Notes: a model not told the origin generated them from the sequence alone. Counted from the stretch's first letter, positions 26,365 through 35,552 are shown. The stretch is 64,000 nucleotides of DNA from Candidatus Leptovillus gracilis (GCA_016716065.1 JADJXA010000002.1:558001-622000), one strand, 5' to 3'. Translations and numbers: made by a program.

Positions 26365-27788
26365 TTGTGCTGGATTACTGGACGATTTTTTTTCTCGATC
26401 TGACCGTCTTGCTGGGCTGTCTCGTTGCCATGTTACGCTTTGGCCGCTTGACAGCCCTCCACCCTGCTTCGCTGTATTTCTTCTTTCACGGATATACGTT
26501 CACGTTCCGTCTCTTTCAGTTGGCCAATGGTGCGCCGACGTTATTCGAAGCCTGGGCGCTGCAATTCAGCCCCATCACTCCGGCGGAGATCCAGCGCGCC
26601 AGCTTCGTATCATTGGTAGCCCTGATCGTAATGACGCTGGTTTGGTTATTTCTGTCGCGCAGAAGACAGGAGATCCCAGTCTCGAACCTCAACTCCCACA
26701 ATTTCCGTCCCTTCAGCGAGCGGCTGATGTGGATGATCCTCGTCTTTACCTTGCCGGTTGGGCTGATAGCATTTATTGTGTTGCGAGGCCCGATTTTCTC
26801 TGGCGATCCCTCCGCCTCTTTAAGTGTGTGGGCAACCTCAAGCTATTTGATCTCGATGTACCAATGGTTCGGCATCTCGTTATTGGCGTTGATCTATTAC
26901 TATGGGTTTCGCCCCCTTCTTATCATCCCCTTAATAATTTATCTCATACTGGGTCTGTTAACTTTTCCGTTTCGAATGATGGTCATTGTGCCGGGTTTGT
27001 TTGTCGTTTTTGTCTATTTGCGCCGAAAAGAGGTTCGCTGGCCTTCGTGGCGATTGGCATTACCGCTGTCGCTGATGATTTTGCTCTTTGTTTCCGGGAA
27101 GGAACTTGGACCTATCCTACGTCAGGGCGATCTGGAGGGAGCCTGGAATCTGCTGACGGGCCGCATAACCCAGATGCGTGTTGGTACCCATGGCGATGCC
27201 ATGTTCATGGATCAAATGGCTGTAGCCCTTTCACAAATTGATGAGCGAGGACAGCTCTACTATGGTCGCACTTACCTAAATCTATTGCTGCTTCCAATCC
27301 CCAGAGCTTTGTGGCCAGAGAAGCCCGGCTTGGCTGATTGGCAAAAAGAGATACAGACTGCGAGACGCCCTACAGGCGACATGGGTGCGATTGTAACCGC
27401 CTTGGGTGAAGCTTACGCCAATTTCGGCTATGCGGGTATCTTGCTGTACTCTGTATTCATTGGCTGGCTTCTAAACACACTTTACAACAACATGTTCCAG
27501 GCTCCTTATTACTCTGTGGTCAACTTCTGGTCCCTATGTGTATATGCTCTTCTAATTCAGGTATTTCGTGATGGATTGGTTTCATTCTTCACCTTCCAGG
27601 TGACTACGCTGATGCCGCTCACTATGATCACCATACTCCACCTGATTGTTTTGCGTTCTCGCAGGAGCATCCGCGGTAACGTTAAGAGTTGGGCCACGAT
27701 CTTCGATCGGCCGAATACTTATATTGATGAAGAGGGTCATACTCGACATCGCATAGCTAGTGCTTTTGCCAGTTTGAGGACACGATGA
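26361..27788 (+). CDS. Wzy-like oligosaccharide repeat-unit polymerase
   Basis: 475 residues with about 10-12 membrane helices and a large loop that contains LLLPIPRALWPEKPGLADW followed by GDMGAIVTALGEAYANFGYAG, a pattern typical of O-antigen polymerase-like proteins. It would join flipped repeat units at the outer face of the membrane, with chain length set by the Wzz/BY-kinase at 6328. Sequence conservation in Wzy is low; topology and context carry the call. Gene is ATGA-coupled on both sides. Confidence 0.8.
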   Translation: MIVLDYWTIFFLDLTVLLGCLVAMLRFGRLTALHPASLYFFFHGYTFTFRLFQLANGAPTLFEAWALQFSPITPAEIQRASFVSLVALIVMTLVWLFLSRRRQEIPVSNLNSHNFRPFSERLMWMILVFTLPVGLIAFIVLRGPIFSGDPSASLSVWATSSYLISMYQWFGISLLALIYYYGFRPLLIIPLIIYLILGLLTFPFRMMVIVPGLFVVFVYLRRKEVRWPSWRLALPLSLMILLFVSGKELGPILRQGDLEGAWNLLTGRITQMRVGTHGDAMFMDQMAVALSQIDERGQLYYGRTYLNLLLLPIPRALWPEKPGLADWQKEIQTARRPTGDMGAIVTALGEAYANFGYAGILLYSVFIGWLLNTLYNNMFQAPYYSVVNFWSLCVYALLIQVFRDGLVSFFTFQVTTLMPLTMITILHLIVLRSRRSIRGNVKSWATIFDRPNTYIDEEGHTRHRIASAFASLRTR

Positions 27789-28981
27789 AACCTGCTTCTA
27801 TCCTGCATCTATCTTCATCCATCGGTCAAACATCTTTTGGATTGGGCCAGGTGGTAGTCAACTTAGCGAAAGCGCAAAATGACCTGAACGCGGATGCCCG
27901 CATCTGGTGTTTAGACAGCGAGGATCAGATTGAGTGGGCGGTCACCTCGTCAGGTTTAGGGTGCAGCAGGGTGATGGCTTTCCCTTCGTTCGGCCCAACC
28001 AGGTTTGGATTTAGCCCTGCAATGCTCTCTGCTGCAAAGTCGAATCGCCATGCTTTAGGCGTTGTGCATCAACATGGAATTTGGACGGCCGGTTCTCAGG
28101 TGAGCAATGTTCTGCGCCGAACTCATACTATTCCAGTTGTAGTAGCGCCACATGGATCGCTGGATCCCTGGGCGTTGAAGCGTTCAATGAACAAAAAACG
28201 ACTGGCGTTGTTCCTTTATGAACGTGAGAATCTGAAACAAGCAGCCTGTTTACATGCTCTTTCGGAACGCGAAGCCAAAGGATTTAGGGATTTTGGCCTC
28301 TGTAATCCAATTGCAGTTATCCCAAATGGCATCTCACCTGATTGGATATCGAGTAGTGCCGACGGGCAGGCGTTTCGACACAAGTATCAGATTTCTGCGC
28401 ATACCAAGGTCATGTTGTTTCTAGGTCGGATTACCCCTAAAAAGGGGTTGCCTATGCTGTTAAAAGCTATGAGGGGGTTGGAGAAAAACCTGGCAAACTG
28501 GCAGTTTTTGATCGCTGGCGTTGATGAGTTTAATCACCAACGCGAGATAGAACAAATGGTACAAGAATTGTTGTTGGCTCCTTACGTGCAGTTCATTGGG
28601 CCCCAGTTTGATCAAGAGAAACGCGAGGCATATGCCGCCGCAGATTTGTTTATACTGCCGTCCCATAGTGAGGGAGCGCCCATGACAGTTCTTGAGGCTT
28701 TGGGGGCCAACACACCTGTATTTACTACCAAAGCATCCCCCTGCGAATATTTGCTGACCAACAAGTGCGGCTGGTGGACAGATGTAACTGTGAGTGCTAT
28801 TAGAGATTCTTTAGCCGACGCTTTAAATACACCAAAAGAAGCGCTTGCTGAAATGGGGTGCCGGGGGAAGGCCTTGGTAAGTGCACAGTTTACTTGGTCT
28901 AAGATAGCAGAACAAACGATAGTACTCTATGATTGGTTACTTGGTCGAAGTCAGCAGCCCAACTTTCTAATCGAAGACTAA
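27785..28981 (+). CDS. GT4-family glycosyltransferase
   Basis: 398 residues, start overlapping the polymerase stop. HQHGIWTAGSQVSNVLRRTH, VVAPHGSLDPWALKRS, VMLFLGRITPKKGLPMLLKAM and LFILPSHSEGAPMTVLEALGANTPVFTTKASPCEYL identify a GT4 enzyme of the colanic/EPS type. Sugar specificity unknown. It ends the AT-richer block; base composition rises again in the next gene, after 3 bases. Confidence 0.88.
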   Translation: MKPASILHLSSSIGQTSFGLGQVVVNLAKAQNDLNADARIWCLDSEDQIEWAVTSSGLGCSRVMAFPSFGPTRFGFSPAMLSAAKSNRHALGVVHQHGIWTAGSQVSNVLRRTHTIPVVVAPHGSLDPWALKRSMNKKRLALFLYERENLKQAACLHALSEREAKGFRDFGLCNPIAVIPNGISPDWISSSADGQAFRHKYQISAHTKVMLFLGRITPKKGLPMLLKAMRGLEKNLANWQFLIAGVDEFNHQREIEQMVQELLLAPYVQFIGPQFDQEKREAYAAADLFILPSHSEGAPMTVLEALGANTPVFTTKASPCEYLLTNKCGWWTDVTVSAIRDSLADALNTPKEALAEMGCRGKALVSAQFTWSKIAEQTIVLYDWLLGRSQQPNFLIED

Positions 28982-28984
28982 AAA

Positions 28985-30022
28985 ATGTTTACAAAGAAAA
29001 CACTCCTTATTACTGGCGGCACAGGTACGTTTGGGAATGCTGTACTACGCCGCTTCCTGCAAACCGACATCGGCGAAATTCGTATCTTCAGCCGCGACGA
29101 AAAGAAGCAGCACGACATGCGGCTGGCCTACAACAACCGCAAACTGAAATTCTACATCGGTGACGTGCGCCGGCCGGAAAGCCTGTTAGACGCCATGGTC
29201 GGGGTAGATTTTGTCTTTCACGCCGCCGCCCTTAAGCAAGTGCCTTCCTGCGAGTTCTATCCGATGGAGGCGCTGCTGACCAACAGCCTGGGCGCGGAAA
29301 ATGTGATGAACGCGGCCATACAAGCGGGGGTGAAAAACGTCATTGTCCTCAGCACCGACAAAGCGGCCTACCCGATCAACGCCATGGGCATTTCTAAAGC
29401 GATGATGGAAAAGCTGGCGGCAGCCAAAGCCCGCGTCGCCGCCGACCGGGGCTGTACGATCAACATCACCCGCTATGGCAACGTCATGGCCTCGCGCGGT
29501 TCGGTCATCCCCCTGTTTGTAGACCAGATGCGGGCGGGACGGCCGCTCACCATCACCGACCCGGCCATGACCCGCTTCATGATGAGCATTGACGACGCGG
29601 TAGATTTGGTGCTGTACGCCTTTGAACATGGCGAACCGGGCGACCTCTTTGTGCAGAAATCCCCGGCAGCTACCATTGAAACCCTGGCCAAAGCGCTGCT
29701 GCGCCTCTTTGCCGCCGACAATCCCATCCAGGTCATCGGCACGCGCCACGGCGAAAAGGGATATGAAACGCTGCTCACCCGCGAGGAGATGCTGCGGGCG
29801 ATGGATCACGGCGACTATTTCCGCGTCCCGGCCGATAACCGGGATTTGAACTACGGCGCGTACTTCACCGAAGGGGATGCCCGGCTGTCGGCCCTGTCTG
29901 ATTACAACTCGAACAACACCGAACGGCTGGACGAGGCGGGCATGATGGCCGTGTTGGGCAAGCTGCCCTACATCCAGGCCGAGTTGACCGGGCAGCATAC
30001 GTCGCAGGAGGCATTGGTATGA
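28985..30022 (+). CDS. capE: UDP-GlcNAc inverting 4,6-dehydratase, CapE/WbjB/FnlA type
   Basis: 345 residues. TGGTGTFGNAVLRRFLQTDIGEIRIFSRDEKKQHDMR is the hallmark of CapE-like dehydratases; HAAALKQVPSCEFYPMEA and STDKAAYPINAMGISKAMMEK give the SDR active site in which Met replaces the usual Tyr (S-M-K), as known for this subgroup. It starts the route UDP-GlcNAc to UDP-L-FucNAc together with CapF (30019) and the 2-epimerase CapG (32331). Stop overlaps the start of capF. Confidence 0.92.
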   Translation: MFTKKTLLITGGTGTFGNAVLRRFLQTDIGEIRIFSRDEKKQHDMRLAYNNRKLKFYIGDVRRPESLLDAMVGVDFVFHAAALKQVPSCEFYPMEALLTNSLGAENVMNAAIQAGVKNVIVLSTDKAAYPINAMGISKAMMEKLAAAKARVAADRGCTINITRYGNVMASRGSVIPLFVDQMRAGRPLTITDPAMTRFMMSIDDAVDLVLYAFEHGEPGDLFVQKSPAATIETLAKALLRLFAADNPIQVIGTRHGEKGYETLLTREEMLRAMDHGDYFRVPADNRDLNYGAYFTEGDARLSALSDYNSNNTERLDEAGMMAVLGKLPYIQAELTGQHTSQEALV

Positions 30023-31129
30023 AAATTTTAGTCACCGGGGCGCAGGGCTTTATTGGCCGCAACCTGACCGCCCATCTGCGGCAAAACCCGGCCTATGTAG
30101 TGTGGGGCTTTGACCAGGAAAACAGCCCGGCCGAACTGGAAGCCAGGCTGGCGCAGGCGGATTTTGTTTTTCATCTGGCCGGGGTGAACCGGCCGCAAAC
30201 AGAAGATGAGTTCCAAACTGGCAACGTAGATTTAACGGCGCACATCTGCGACTACCTGCAGACGCAGGGAAAAGCAACCCCTTTATTGCTTTCATCTTCC
30301 ATTCAGGCAGACCGGGATAATCCGTATGGGCAAAGCAAGCGTTTGGCGGAACATGTGGTAACGCGCTATGCAGAACAGAGCGGCGCAGCGGTGTTTGTCT
30401 ATCGGCTGACCAATGTGTTCGGCAAATGGTGCCGCCCCAATTACAACTCAGTGGTAGCGACGTTTTGCTACAACATCGCCCATGACCTGCCCATCACCAT
30501 TTCTGACCGGACCAATGAGATTGAACTGGTGCATGGATGATATTGTCAAAGCGTTTATCGCCGCATTGGCGGTCGAAACAGGGCCGAATCAAGCTATCTA
30601 CCGTGAGGCCGGCCCCACACGCCGCATCTCGTTAGGCGAATTGGCCGATTTGCTCCACGCCTTCCGCCAATCCCGCCATAACTTGTTTGTACCCAACTTT
30701 GCCGATCCCTTCGTCCACAAGCTGTACAGTACCTACCTTTCCTACTTAAAAACCGACAATTTTGCTTACAATCTGGAACAGCGGTGCGATCCTCGTGGCT
30801 GTTTGGCCGAATTTGTCAAATCTCCCACTTTTGGGCAGATTTTTGTTTCTCGCACCGTGCCGGGCGTCACGCGCGGGCATCATTACCACCACATCAAAAC
30901 GGAAAAGTTTCTCGTTTTAGAGGGAGAGGCCATCATCCGTTTTCGGCACATTGAAGACGATCATGTCATTGAATATCCCGTGCGCGGTGAAGATTTCAGG
31001 GTGGTTGACATCCCCCCGGGCTATACGCACTCGATTGAAAACGTGGGCGCGGGCGAATTGGTGACGCTTTTCTGGGCCAGTGAAATTTTTGACCCGCAAT
31101 GGCCGGATACGGTGTGGGAGGGGGTCTAG
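30019..31129 (+). pseudogene. capF: capF/wbjC/fnlB: UDP-FucNAc pathway reductase with cupin, frameshifted
   Basis: Two overlapping frames together make one CapF: 30019-30540 encodes the SDR part (GAQGFIGRNLTAHL, YGQSKRLAEHVV active site) and stops just after NEIELVH; the next frame resumes with DDIVKAFIAAL and carries the rest including the cupin domain (GVTRGHHYHHIKTEKFLVLEGEA) to 31129. The break is at about 30533-30538 (LVH|DDIV) and equals one extra base or two missing bases. Both halves are otherwise well conserved, so it is either very recent, programmed, or an assembly error. Intact CapF epimerises and reduces the CapE product. Confidence 0.85.
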
Positions 31130-31163
31130 GGTCTAAGGTCGAGGGGAGAAGGTGGGAGGTGGG
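31122..31163. repeat. Heptamer array over the capF stop
   Basis: GGGTCTA, GGGTCTA, AGGTCGA, GGGGAGA, AGGTGGG, AGGTGGG in 7-bp register; the capF stop codon lies within the first unit. Confidence 0.8.
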
Positions 31164-31165
31164 GG

Positions 31166-31327
31166 ATGGCGAGGATTGAGCGGTTTGAGGAGGTGCGGGC
31201 GCAGTTGTACGTTGCGGCCGATGTTGGTTATCTTTCTGAACCAGAAAGCCAACGCCTGATCGAACAATGCCAGCGCATCAGCCGCCTGATCGGCGGCCTC
31301 ATCACCTACCTGCAAAAACCCACCTAA
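31166..31327 (+). pseudogene. Remnant of a four-helix-bundle (23S rRNA intervening-sequence type) protein
   Basis: A 53-codon frame: MARIERFEEV followed by RAQLYVAADVGYLSEPESQR and LIEQCQRISRLIGGLITYLQ. The second part is the conserved C-terminal helix pair of the four-helix-bundle/IVP family (usual length about 115-125), while the first ten residues look like its N-terminus, so an internal deletion of about 65 residues is inferred. No ribosome site beyond the G-rich heptamer array upstream. It could also be expressed as a small protein. Confidence 0.55.
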
Positions 31328-31338
31328 AGAATATTCCT

Positions 31339-31366
31339 CGACCTTCGACCTTCGACCTTCGACTTT
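31339..31366. repeat. Heptamer array (CGACCTT)
   Basis: CGACCTT three times and CGACTTT, directly upstream of the TATAAT box at 31374 that serves the TA pair. Confidence 0.9.
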
Positions 31367-31373
31367 CCCATGT

Positions 31374-31379
31374 TATAAT
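31374..31379 (+). promoter_or_regulatory. -10 box of the Phd/PIN TA module
   Basis: Perfect TATAAT 31 bases before the antitoxin ATG; the expected -35 position falls in the heptamer array and shows no good TTGACA. Confidence 0.6.
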
Positions 31380-31409
31380 CAAGTCATCTTGACCAATTGG
31401 AGACGATCT

Positions 31410-31751
31410 ATGACTCAAACCGTCAGCATGGCCGAAGCCAAAAGCAAATTATCTGAGATTGTCGGGCAGGTAAAATATGGCGGCAAGGAATACATTTTGG
31501 AGCGGCGCGGCCAGCCGATGGCCGTTCTGATCAGCATTGAGACATACGAGCAGTTACACGAGCAGGCGGCGGAAACGGCCGTTCCTGCGTCATTGCCGCC
31601 GGAATTGCGCCAACGGCAGCGCATTCTGGTTGAGAAAGCACGCCAGTTAGAAGCGTTGCATGGCGATCCTGTCGCCAGGTTAGCTGAATTTTGGGCCGGA
31701 TTGCCACCCGACGATGATGACTTCTGGCTAGAAATTCAGGAGATCGGCTGA
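31410..31751 (+). CDS. Phd/YefM-family antitoxin
   Basis: 113 residues from ATG 31410 (GGAGA 8 bases upstream). TVSMAEAKSKLSEIVGQVKYGGKEYILERRGQPMAVLI is the Phd/YefM DNA-binding fold; the C-terminal acidic tail (about 70-113) would wrap the toxin. Its stop overlaps the PIN toxin start by one base (TGATG). This module separates capF from capG, so it was inserted into a metabolic operon. Confidence 0.85.
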   Translation: MTQTVSMAEAKSKLSEIVGQVKYGGKEYILERRGQPMAVLISIETYEQLHEQAAETAVPASLPPELRQRQRILVEKARQLEALHGDPVARLAEFWAGLPPDDDDFWLEIQEIG

Positions 31752-32326
31752 TGGCTTTGCACGATTTGGCCAATTCGGAAACCATTTTGCCTTCGCAGAT
31801 CGTGTTGGATACTTCCTTCTTGCTCGCTCTGCGCCCGTTGGATGACAACCCGCACGCGGCAGCCGCGCAATCATTTGCGCGCCGTTTGCGCCCTCGTGTT
31901 CAGGCGCTTGAACTGGCGGTTTGGCTTGTCATGCCCGTGCTGCAGGAGTGCTACCACATTATTTTGACTGGTAAGCTGCGTCGTGTTTGGCAGGCGATGG
32001 AGCCGCAGGCGCGACCGGCGAATTGGTTGGCCCTCTACAAACAAACGCCAGAGACGCTGCAAAAAGGGTTTGTCGAAATGGAACAGTTCGACACCTTGCT
32101 GGCCACTTTCCCTGTTACCCTGGCCCGGCCGGATGATTTATTACGTGAACCAACCGCGCCTTTACTGGAAGAACGCCTCCGTTATTTTATCGGTCGTTAT
32201 CATCTGCTGCCGCAAGATGCGCTGATTTTGGCCGAAGCGGAGCGAATGGGGATAACGGCCGTTGCCACCCTGGACAAAGATTGGCGGCGCGTCACCGAAT
32301 TCGACATCTACACAACGCCCTTATAG
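31751..32326 (+). CDS. PIN-domain ribonuclease toxin
   Basis: 191 residues, translationally coupled to the antitoxin. IVLDTSFLLALRPLDDNPH gives the first PIN Asp; the second half has PQDALILAEAERMGITAVATLDKDWRRV with the conserved acidic residues of the PIN/VapC active site. The central region (ECYHIILTGKLRRVW) is longer than in minimal VapC (about 130 residues). Predicted Mg2+-dependent RNase neutralised by the Phd-like partner. Confidence 0.8.
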   Translation: MALHDLANSETILPSQIVLDTSFLLALRPLDDNPHAAAAQSFARRLRPRVQALELAVWLVMPVLQECYHIILTGKLRRVWQAMEPQARPANWLALYKQTPETLQKGFVEMEQFDTLLATFPVTLARPDDLLREPTAPLLEERLRYFIGRYHLLPQDALILAEAERMGITAVATLDKDWRRVTEFDIYTTPL

Positions 32327-32330
32327 ACCT

Positions 32331-33455
32331 ATGAAAATCGCAACAATTGTGGGAACCCGTCCGGAGATTATCCGGCTCTCTCGTGTGATGGCCGCCTTAG
32401 ACCGATATATGGAACAGACGATCATCCATACCGGCCAAAATTACGATTACGAACTAAATCAGATTTTTTTTGACGATCTGGAAATTCGCAAGCCAGATTT
32501 CTTTTTGGAAGCGGCCGGGGCGACGGCCGCCGAAACCATTGGCCTGGTCATCGCCCGTTCCGATGCTGCACTGCGCGAGATTCAGCCGGACGCGGTTTTG
32601 ATTTTAGGCGACACCAATAGCTGTCTGGCAGCCATCGCCGCCAAGCGGCTGAAAATCCCCATCTTTCACATGGAAGCGGGCAATCGCTGCTTTGATCAGC
32701 GCGTGCCGGAAGAGATTAACCGCAAAATTGTCGATCACATCAGCGACGTGAATCTGCCTTATTCGGCGATTTCGCGGGAGTATTTGCTGCGCGAGGGGCT
32801 GCCACCGGATCGGGTGATTAAGACGGGCAGCCCAATGTATGAGGTGCTGCATTATTATTTGCCGCAAATTGAGGCGTCGGACGTGCTGGTGCGGTTGGGT
32901 TTGACAGCGGGGGAGTATTTTGTGGTTAGCGCCCATCGTGAGGAGAACGTGGATGCGCCGGGGCAGTTTGTGGCGTTGATTGATGTGTTGAACCGGTTGG
33001 TGGAAACATACGGCCGTCGCGTCATCATGTCCACCCATCCCCGCACGCGCAAACGGATGGCAGCGGAAGGGGTCAGCCTGTCGCCGCTGGTGGAGTTGAT
33101 GAAGCCCTTTGGTTTTCACGATTACGTGCAGTTGCAGCGGCAGGCGCGGGCGGTGTTGTCGGACAGCGGCACGATTTCGGAAGAATCGTCTATCCTCAAC
33201 TTTCCGGCGTTGAACATCCGGCAGGCGCACGAACGACCGGAAGGGATGGAAGAGGGGGCGGTGATGATGGTGGGGCTGAACTGGGAGCGCATTCAGGAGG
33301 GGTTGGCAATTTTGGCGAGCCAGCCACGAGGTGAGGAACGATTGCTGCGCCTGGTGGGGGATTATGGAGCGCCAAACGTGTCGGAGAAGGTGGCGCGGAT
33401 TATCTTGAGTTATACCGATTACGTCAATCGCGTGGTGTGGCAGAAACCGGTTTGA
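32331..33455 (+). CDS. capG: UDP-N-acetylglucosamine 2-epimerase (non-hydrolysing), CapG/WecB type
   Basis: 374 residues from ATG 32331, 4 bases after the toxin stop. IVGTRPEIIRLSRVMAAL, HTGQNYDYELNQIFFDDLEI, VLGDTNSCLAAI, HMEAGNRCFDQRVPEEINRK and SDSGTISEESSILNFP are the standard epimerase motifs (GT-B fold). In the CapE-F-G route this enzyme makes UDP-L-FucNAc by 2-epimerisation. Its separation from capF by a TA module and a gene remnant is unusual. Confidence 0.92.
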   Translation: MKIATIVGTRPEIIRLSRVMAALDRYMEQTIIHTGQNYDYELNQIFFDDLEIRKPDFFLEAAGATAAETIGLVIARSDAALREIQPDAVLILGDTNSCLAAIAAKRLKIPIFHMEAGNRCFDQRVPEEINRKIVDHISDVNLPYSAISREYLLREGLPPDRVIKTGSPMYEVLHYYLPQIEASDVLVRLGLTAGEYFVVSAHREENVDAPGQFVALIDVLNRLVETYGRRVIMSTHPRTRKRMAAEGVSLSPLVELMKPFGFHDYVQLQRQARAVLSDSGTISEESSILNFPALNIRQAHERPEGMEEGAVMMVGLNWERIQEGLAILASQPRGEERLLRLVGDYGAPNVSEKVARIILSYTDYVNRVVWQKPV

Positions 33456-33465
33456 AGGCCAGCCA

Positions 33466-34692
33466 ATGCGTATTTTAATTCTGTCGCAGTGGTTCCAGCC
33501 GGAGCCGTTTATGAAAGGGCTGCCCTTTGCCAAGGCGCTGGCGGCGCGGGGACATACAGTTGAGGTCCTTACTGGTTTTCCCAATTATCCGGGCGGCAAG
33601 GTGTATCCGGGCTATCGGGTGCGCCCCTGGCAGCGGGAGGAAATTGAGGGCATCCGGGTGAACCGGGTGGCGCTTTATCCGAGCCACGACAATTCTGGCC
33701 TGCGCCGGATGCTCAATTACCTGAGTTTTGCTTTTTCCTGTCTGCTTTTGGGTTCCTGGTTGGTGGGCAAAGCGGATGTGATTTACGTTTACAATCTGGT
33801 CACGTTAGGACCGGCGGCATTTTGGCTGCGCTTGTTGTTCCGGGCGAAAGTGCTGATTGACGTGCAAGACTTGTGGCCGGAGTCGGTGAGCAACTCCGGG
33901 ATGCTGCCGGGCGGCGCGGCCAATCGTCTGCTATCGGCAGTTTGTAATGGGGTCTATCGCCGCGCCGACGGAGTGGCGGTACTTTCTCCCGGTTTTAAGC
34001 GAGCACTGGTGCAGCGCGGCGTGGCGCCGGACAAGATTCAGGTGATTTACAATTGGTGTGATGAGCGTGCGCAGCAGCCGCTCCCCTATGATGAAAAATT
34101 GGCGCAAGCGCTTGGACTGGACGGCCGGTTCAACATTTTATTTGCCGGTACGATGGGGATTGTGCAGGGTCTGGACACTGTCCTGGAGGCGGCGCGGCTT
34201 TGCCAGGAACAGACGCCGCAGGCGCAGTTTGTCTTTGTTGGCGGTGGTGTGGACCGCGCCCGGTTAGAGATGCAGGCTGCGGCTCTGGGCCTCGTAAATG
34301 TTCGTTTTTTGCCGCGACAGGCTCCAGAAGCAATGGGTCCGCTTTATGCTTTGGCTGATGCTCTTCTGGTACATCTGAAAGACGATCCTCTGTTTCGGAT
34401 TACGATTCCTTCCAAGACCCAGGCCTATCTCTACATGGGCAGACCTATCATCATGGCAGTGCCAGGGGACGCCGCCGATTTGGTACGGCAGGCTGGCGCC
34501 GGATTATTGTGTCCTTCACAAGATCCGAGTGCTCTGGCTGAAGCCGTTGTTCGATTAATATCCATGCCCGAAGAGGCTCGTGAATGCATGGGAAAAGCCG
34601 GGGCAGCCTTCTACGCTGAGAACCTCGCCATGCAGATCGGCGTAGATCGTTTTGAACAGCGATTGCAGATGCTGGTTGGACAAGCTCATTGA
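33466..34692 (+). CDS. GT4 glycosyltransferase (WbjE-like, putative FucNAc transferase)
   Basis: 408 residues, 10 bases after capG. LSQWFQPEPFMKGLPFAKALAARGHTVEVLTGFPNYPGG is the typical start of WbuB/WbjE-type GT4 enzymes; LFAGTMGIVQGLDTVLEAARL and the C-terminal donor site DALLVHLKDDPLFRITIPSKTQAYLYMGRP follow. These enzymes commonly sit after capEFG and transfer L-FucNAc to a lipid-linked sugar, hence the tentative specificity. Confidence 0.88.
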   Translation: MRILILSQWFQPEPFMKGLPFAKALAARGHTVEVLTGFPNYPGGKVYPGYRVRPWQREEIEGIRVNRVALYPSHDNSGLRRMLNYLSFAFSCLLLGSWLVGKADVIYVYNLVTLGPAAFWLRLLFRAKVLIDVQDLWPESVSNSGMLPGGAANRLLSAVCNGVYRRADGVAVLSPGFKRALVQRGVAPDKIQVIYNWCDERAQQPLPYDEKLAQALGLDGRFNILFAGTMGIVQGLDTVLEAARLCQEQTPQAQFVFVGGGVDRARLEMQAAALGLVNVRFLPRQAPEAMGPLYALADALLVHLKDDPLFRITIPSKTQAYLYMGRPIIMAVPGDAADLVRQAGAGLLCPSQDPSALAEAVVRLISMPEEARECMGKAGAAFYAENLAMQIGVDRFEQRLQMLVGQAH

Positions 34693-34766
34693 CTTCAATA
34701 TGTATGTACGAAACATGTTAGTAGGTTATGATTTTGTGGGTCTTTAGGAACTCATAGGGTTGACAG

Positions 34767-34811
34767 GGTGGCGAGTAGCGGATTCTCGCTGTGGACTTAC
34801 TACTCGCCACC
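34767..34811. repeat. Inverted repeat GGGTGGCGAGTAG/CTACTCGCCACCC
   Basis: A 13-bp perfect inverted repeat separated by 19 bases in the 250-bp spacer before the PglC-like gene, followed by further heptad-like words (CTACTTG, CTACGTC). Could act as terminator or be part of a short repeat element. Confidence 0.6.
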
Positions 34812-34942
34812 CGCTACTTGCTACGTCAAATCCCACGAAATCCCAAAGAGCCGATTTTATAAACGAGGTAATAAGAGCGTAAATCGTAAGATTATCCAAT
34901 TTGTAATCTGAATTGTAAACCGGAGTCATTATTTTAGGCGCT

Positions 34943-35548
34943 ATGTATAAATTATACGGCAAACGCATTTTTGACCTGGCGATTGCAGTTCCCGTCGTCG
35001 TATTGGCAGCGCCTTTTGTCCTGGCGCTGGCCGTGTTGGTTCGGCTGAAGCTGGGTGGGCCGGTACTGTTCCGGCAGCAGCGGCCAGGGTTAAACGGCCG
35101 TCCATTCACCATCTATAAGTTTCGCACGATGACCGATCAGCGAGACGCGCAGGGGAACCTGCTGCCGGATGGCCAAAGGTTGACGCCCTTTGGTAAGTTT
35201 TTACGTTCTACCAGCCTGGACGAACTGCCGGAACTGCTGAACGTGATGAAGGGAGAGATGAGCCTGGTGGGGCCACGACCGCTGCTGATGCATTACCTGG
35301 ATTTGTATACGCCGGAACAAATGCGCCGCCACGAAGTCAGGCCGGGGATTACGGGCTGGGCGCAGGTGAACGGCCGTAATGCTCTTTGTTGGGAAGAAAA
35401 ATTTGCCCTGGACCTCTGGTACGTTGACAACCCCAGCCTTTGGTTGGACCTGAAGATCATGTTCCTTACCTTTTGGAAGATTGTCCAACGTGAAGATATT
35501 AACCAGCCTGGCCAGGCGACGATGAAACCCTTTGAAGGTAGTGTCTAA
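34943..35548 (+). CDS. Initiating phosphoglycosyltransferase, PglC-like (short monotopic form)
   Basis: 201 residues. YGKRIFDLAIAVPVVVLAAPF (re-entrant helix), FRQQRPGLNGRPFTIYKFRTM, and TSLDELPELLNVMKGEMSLVGPRPL with the catalytic Asp-Glu dyad, then RPGITGWAQVNGRN. The short size without the N-terminal WcaJ helices matches PglC. It transfers a sugar-1-phosphate (diNAcBac in PglC) to undecaprenyl phosphate, starting repeat-unit assembly. The next gene is a PglD-type acetyltransferase, which fits a bacillosamine-like first sugar. Confidence 0.92.
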   Translation: MYKLYGKRIFDLAIAVPVVVLAAPFVLALAVLVRLKLGGPVLFRQQRPGLNGRPFTIYKFRTMTDQRDAQGNLLPDGQRLTPFGKFLRSTSLDELPELLNVMKGEMSLVGPRPLLMHYLDLYTPEQMRRHEVRPGITGWAQVNGRNALCWEEKFALDLWYVDNPSLWLDLKIMFLTFWKIVQREDINQPGQATMKPFEGSV

Positions 35549-35552
35549 TCTG

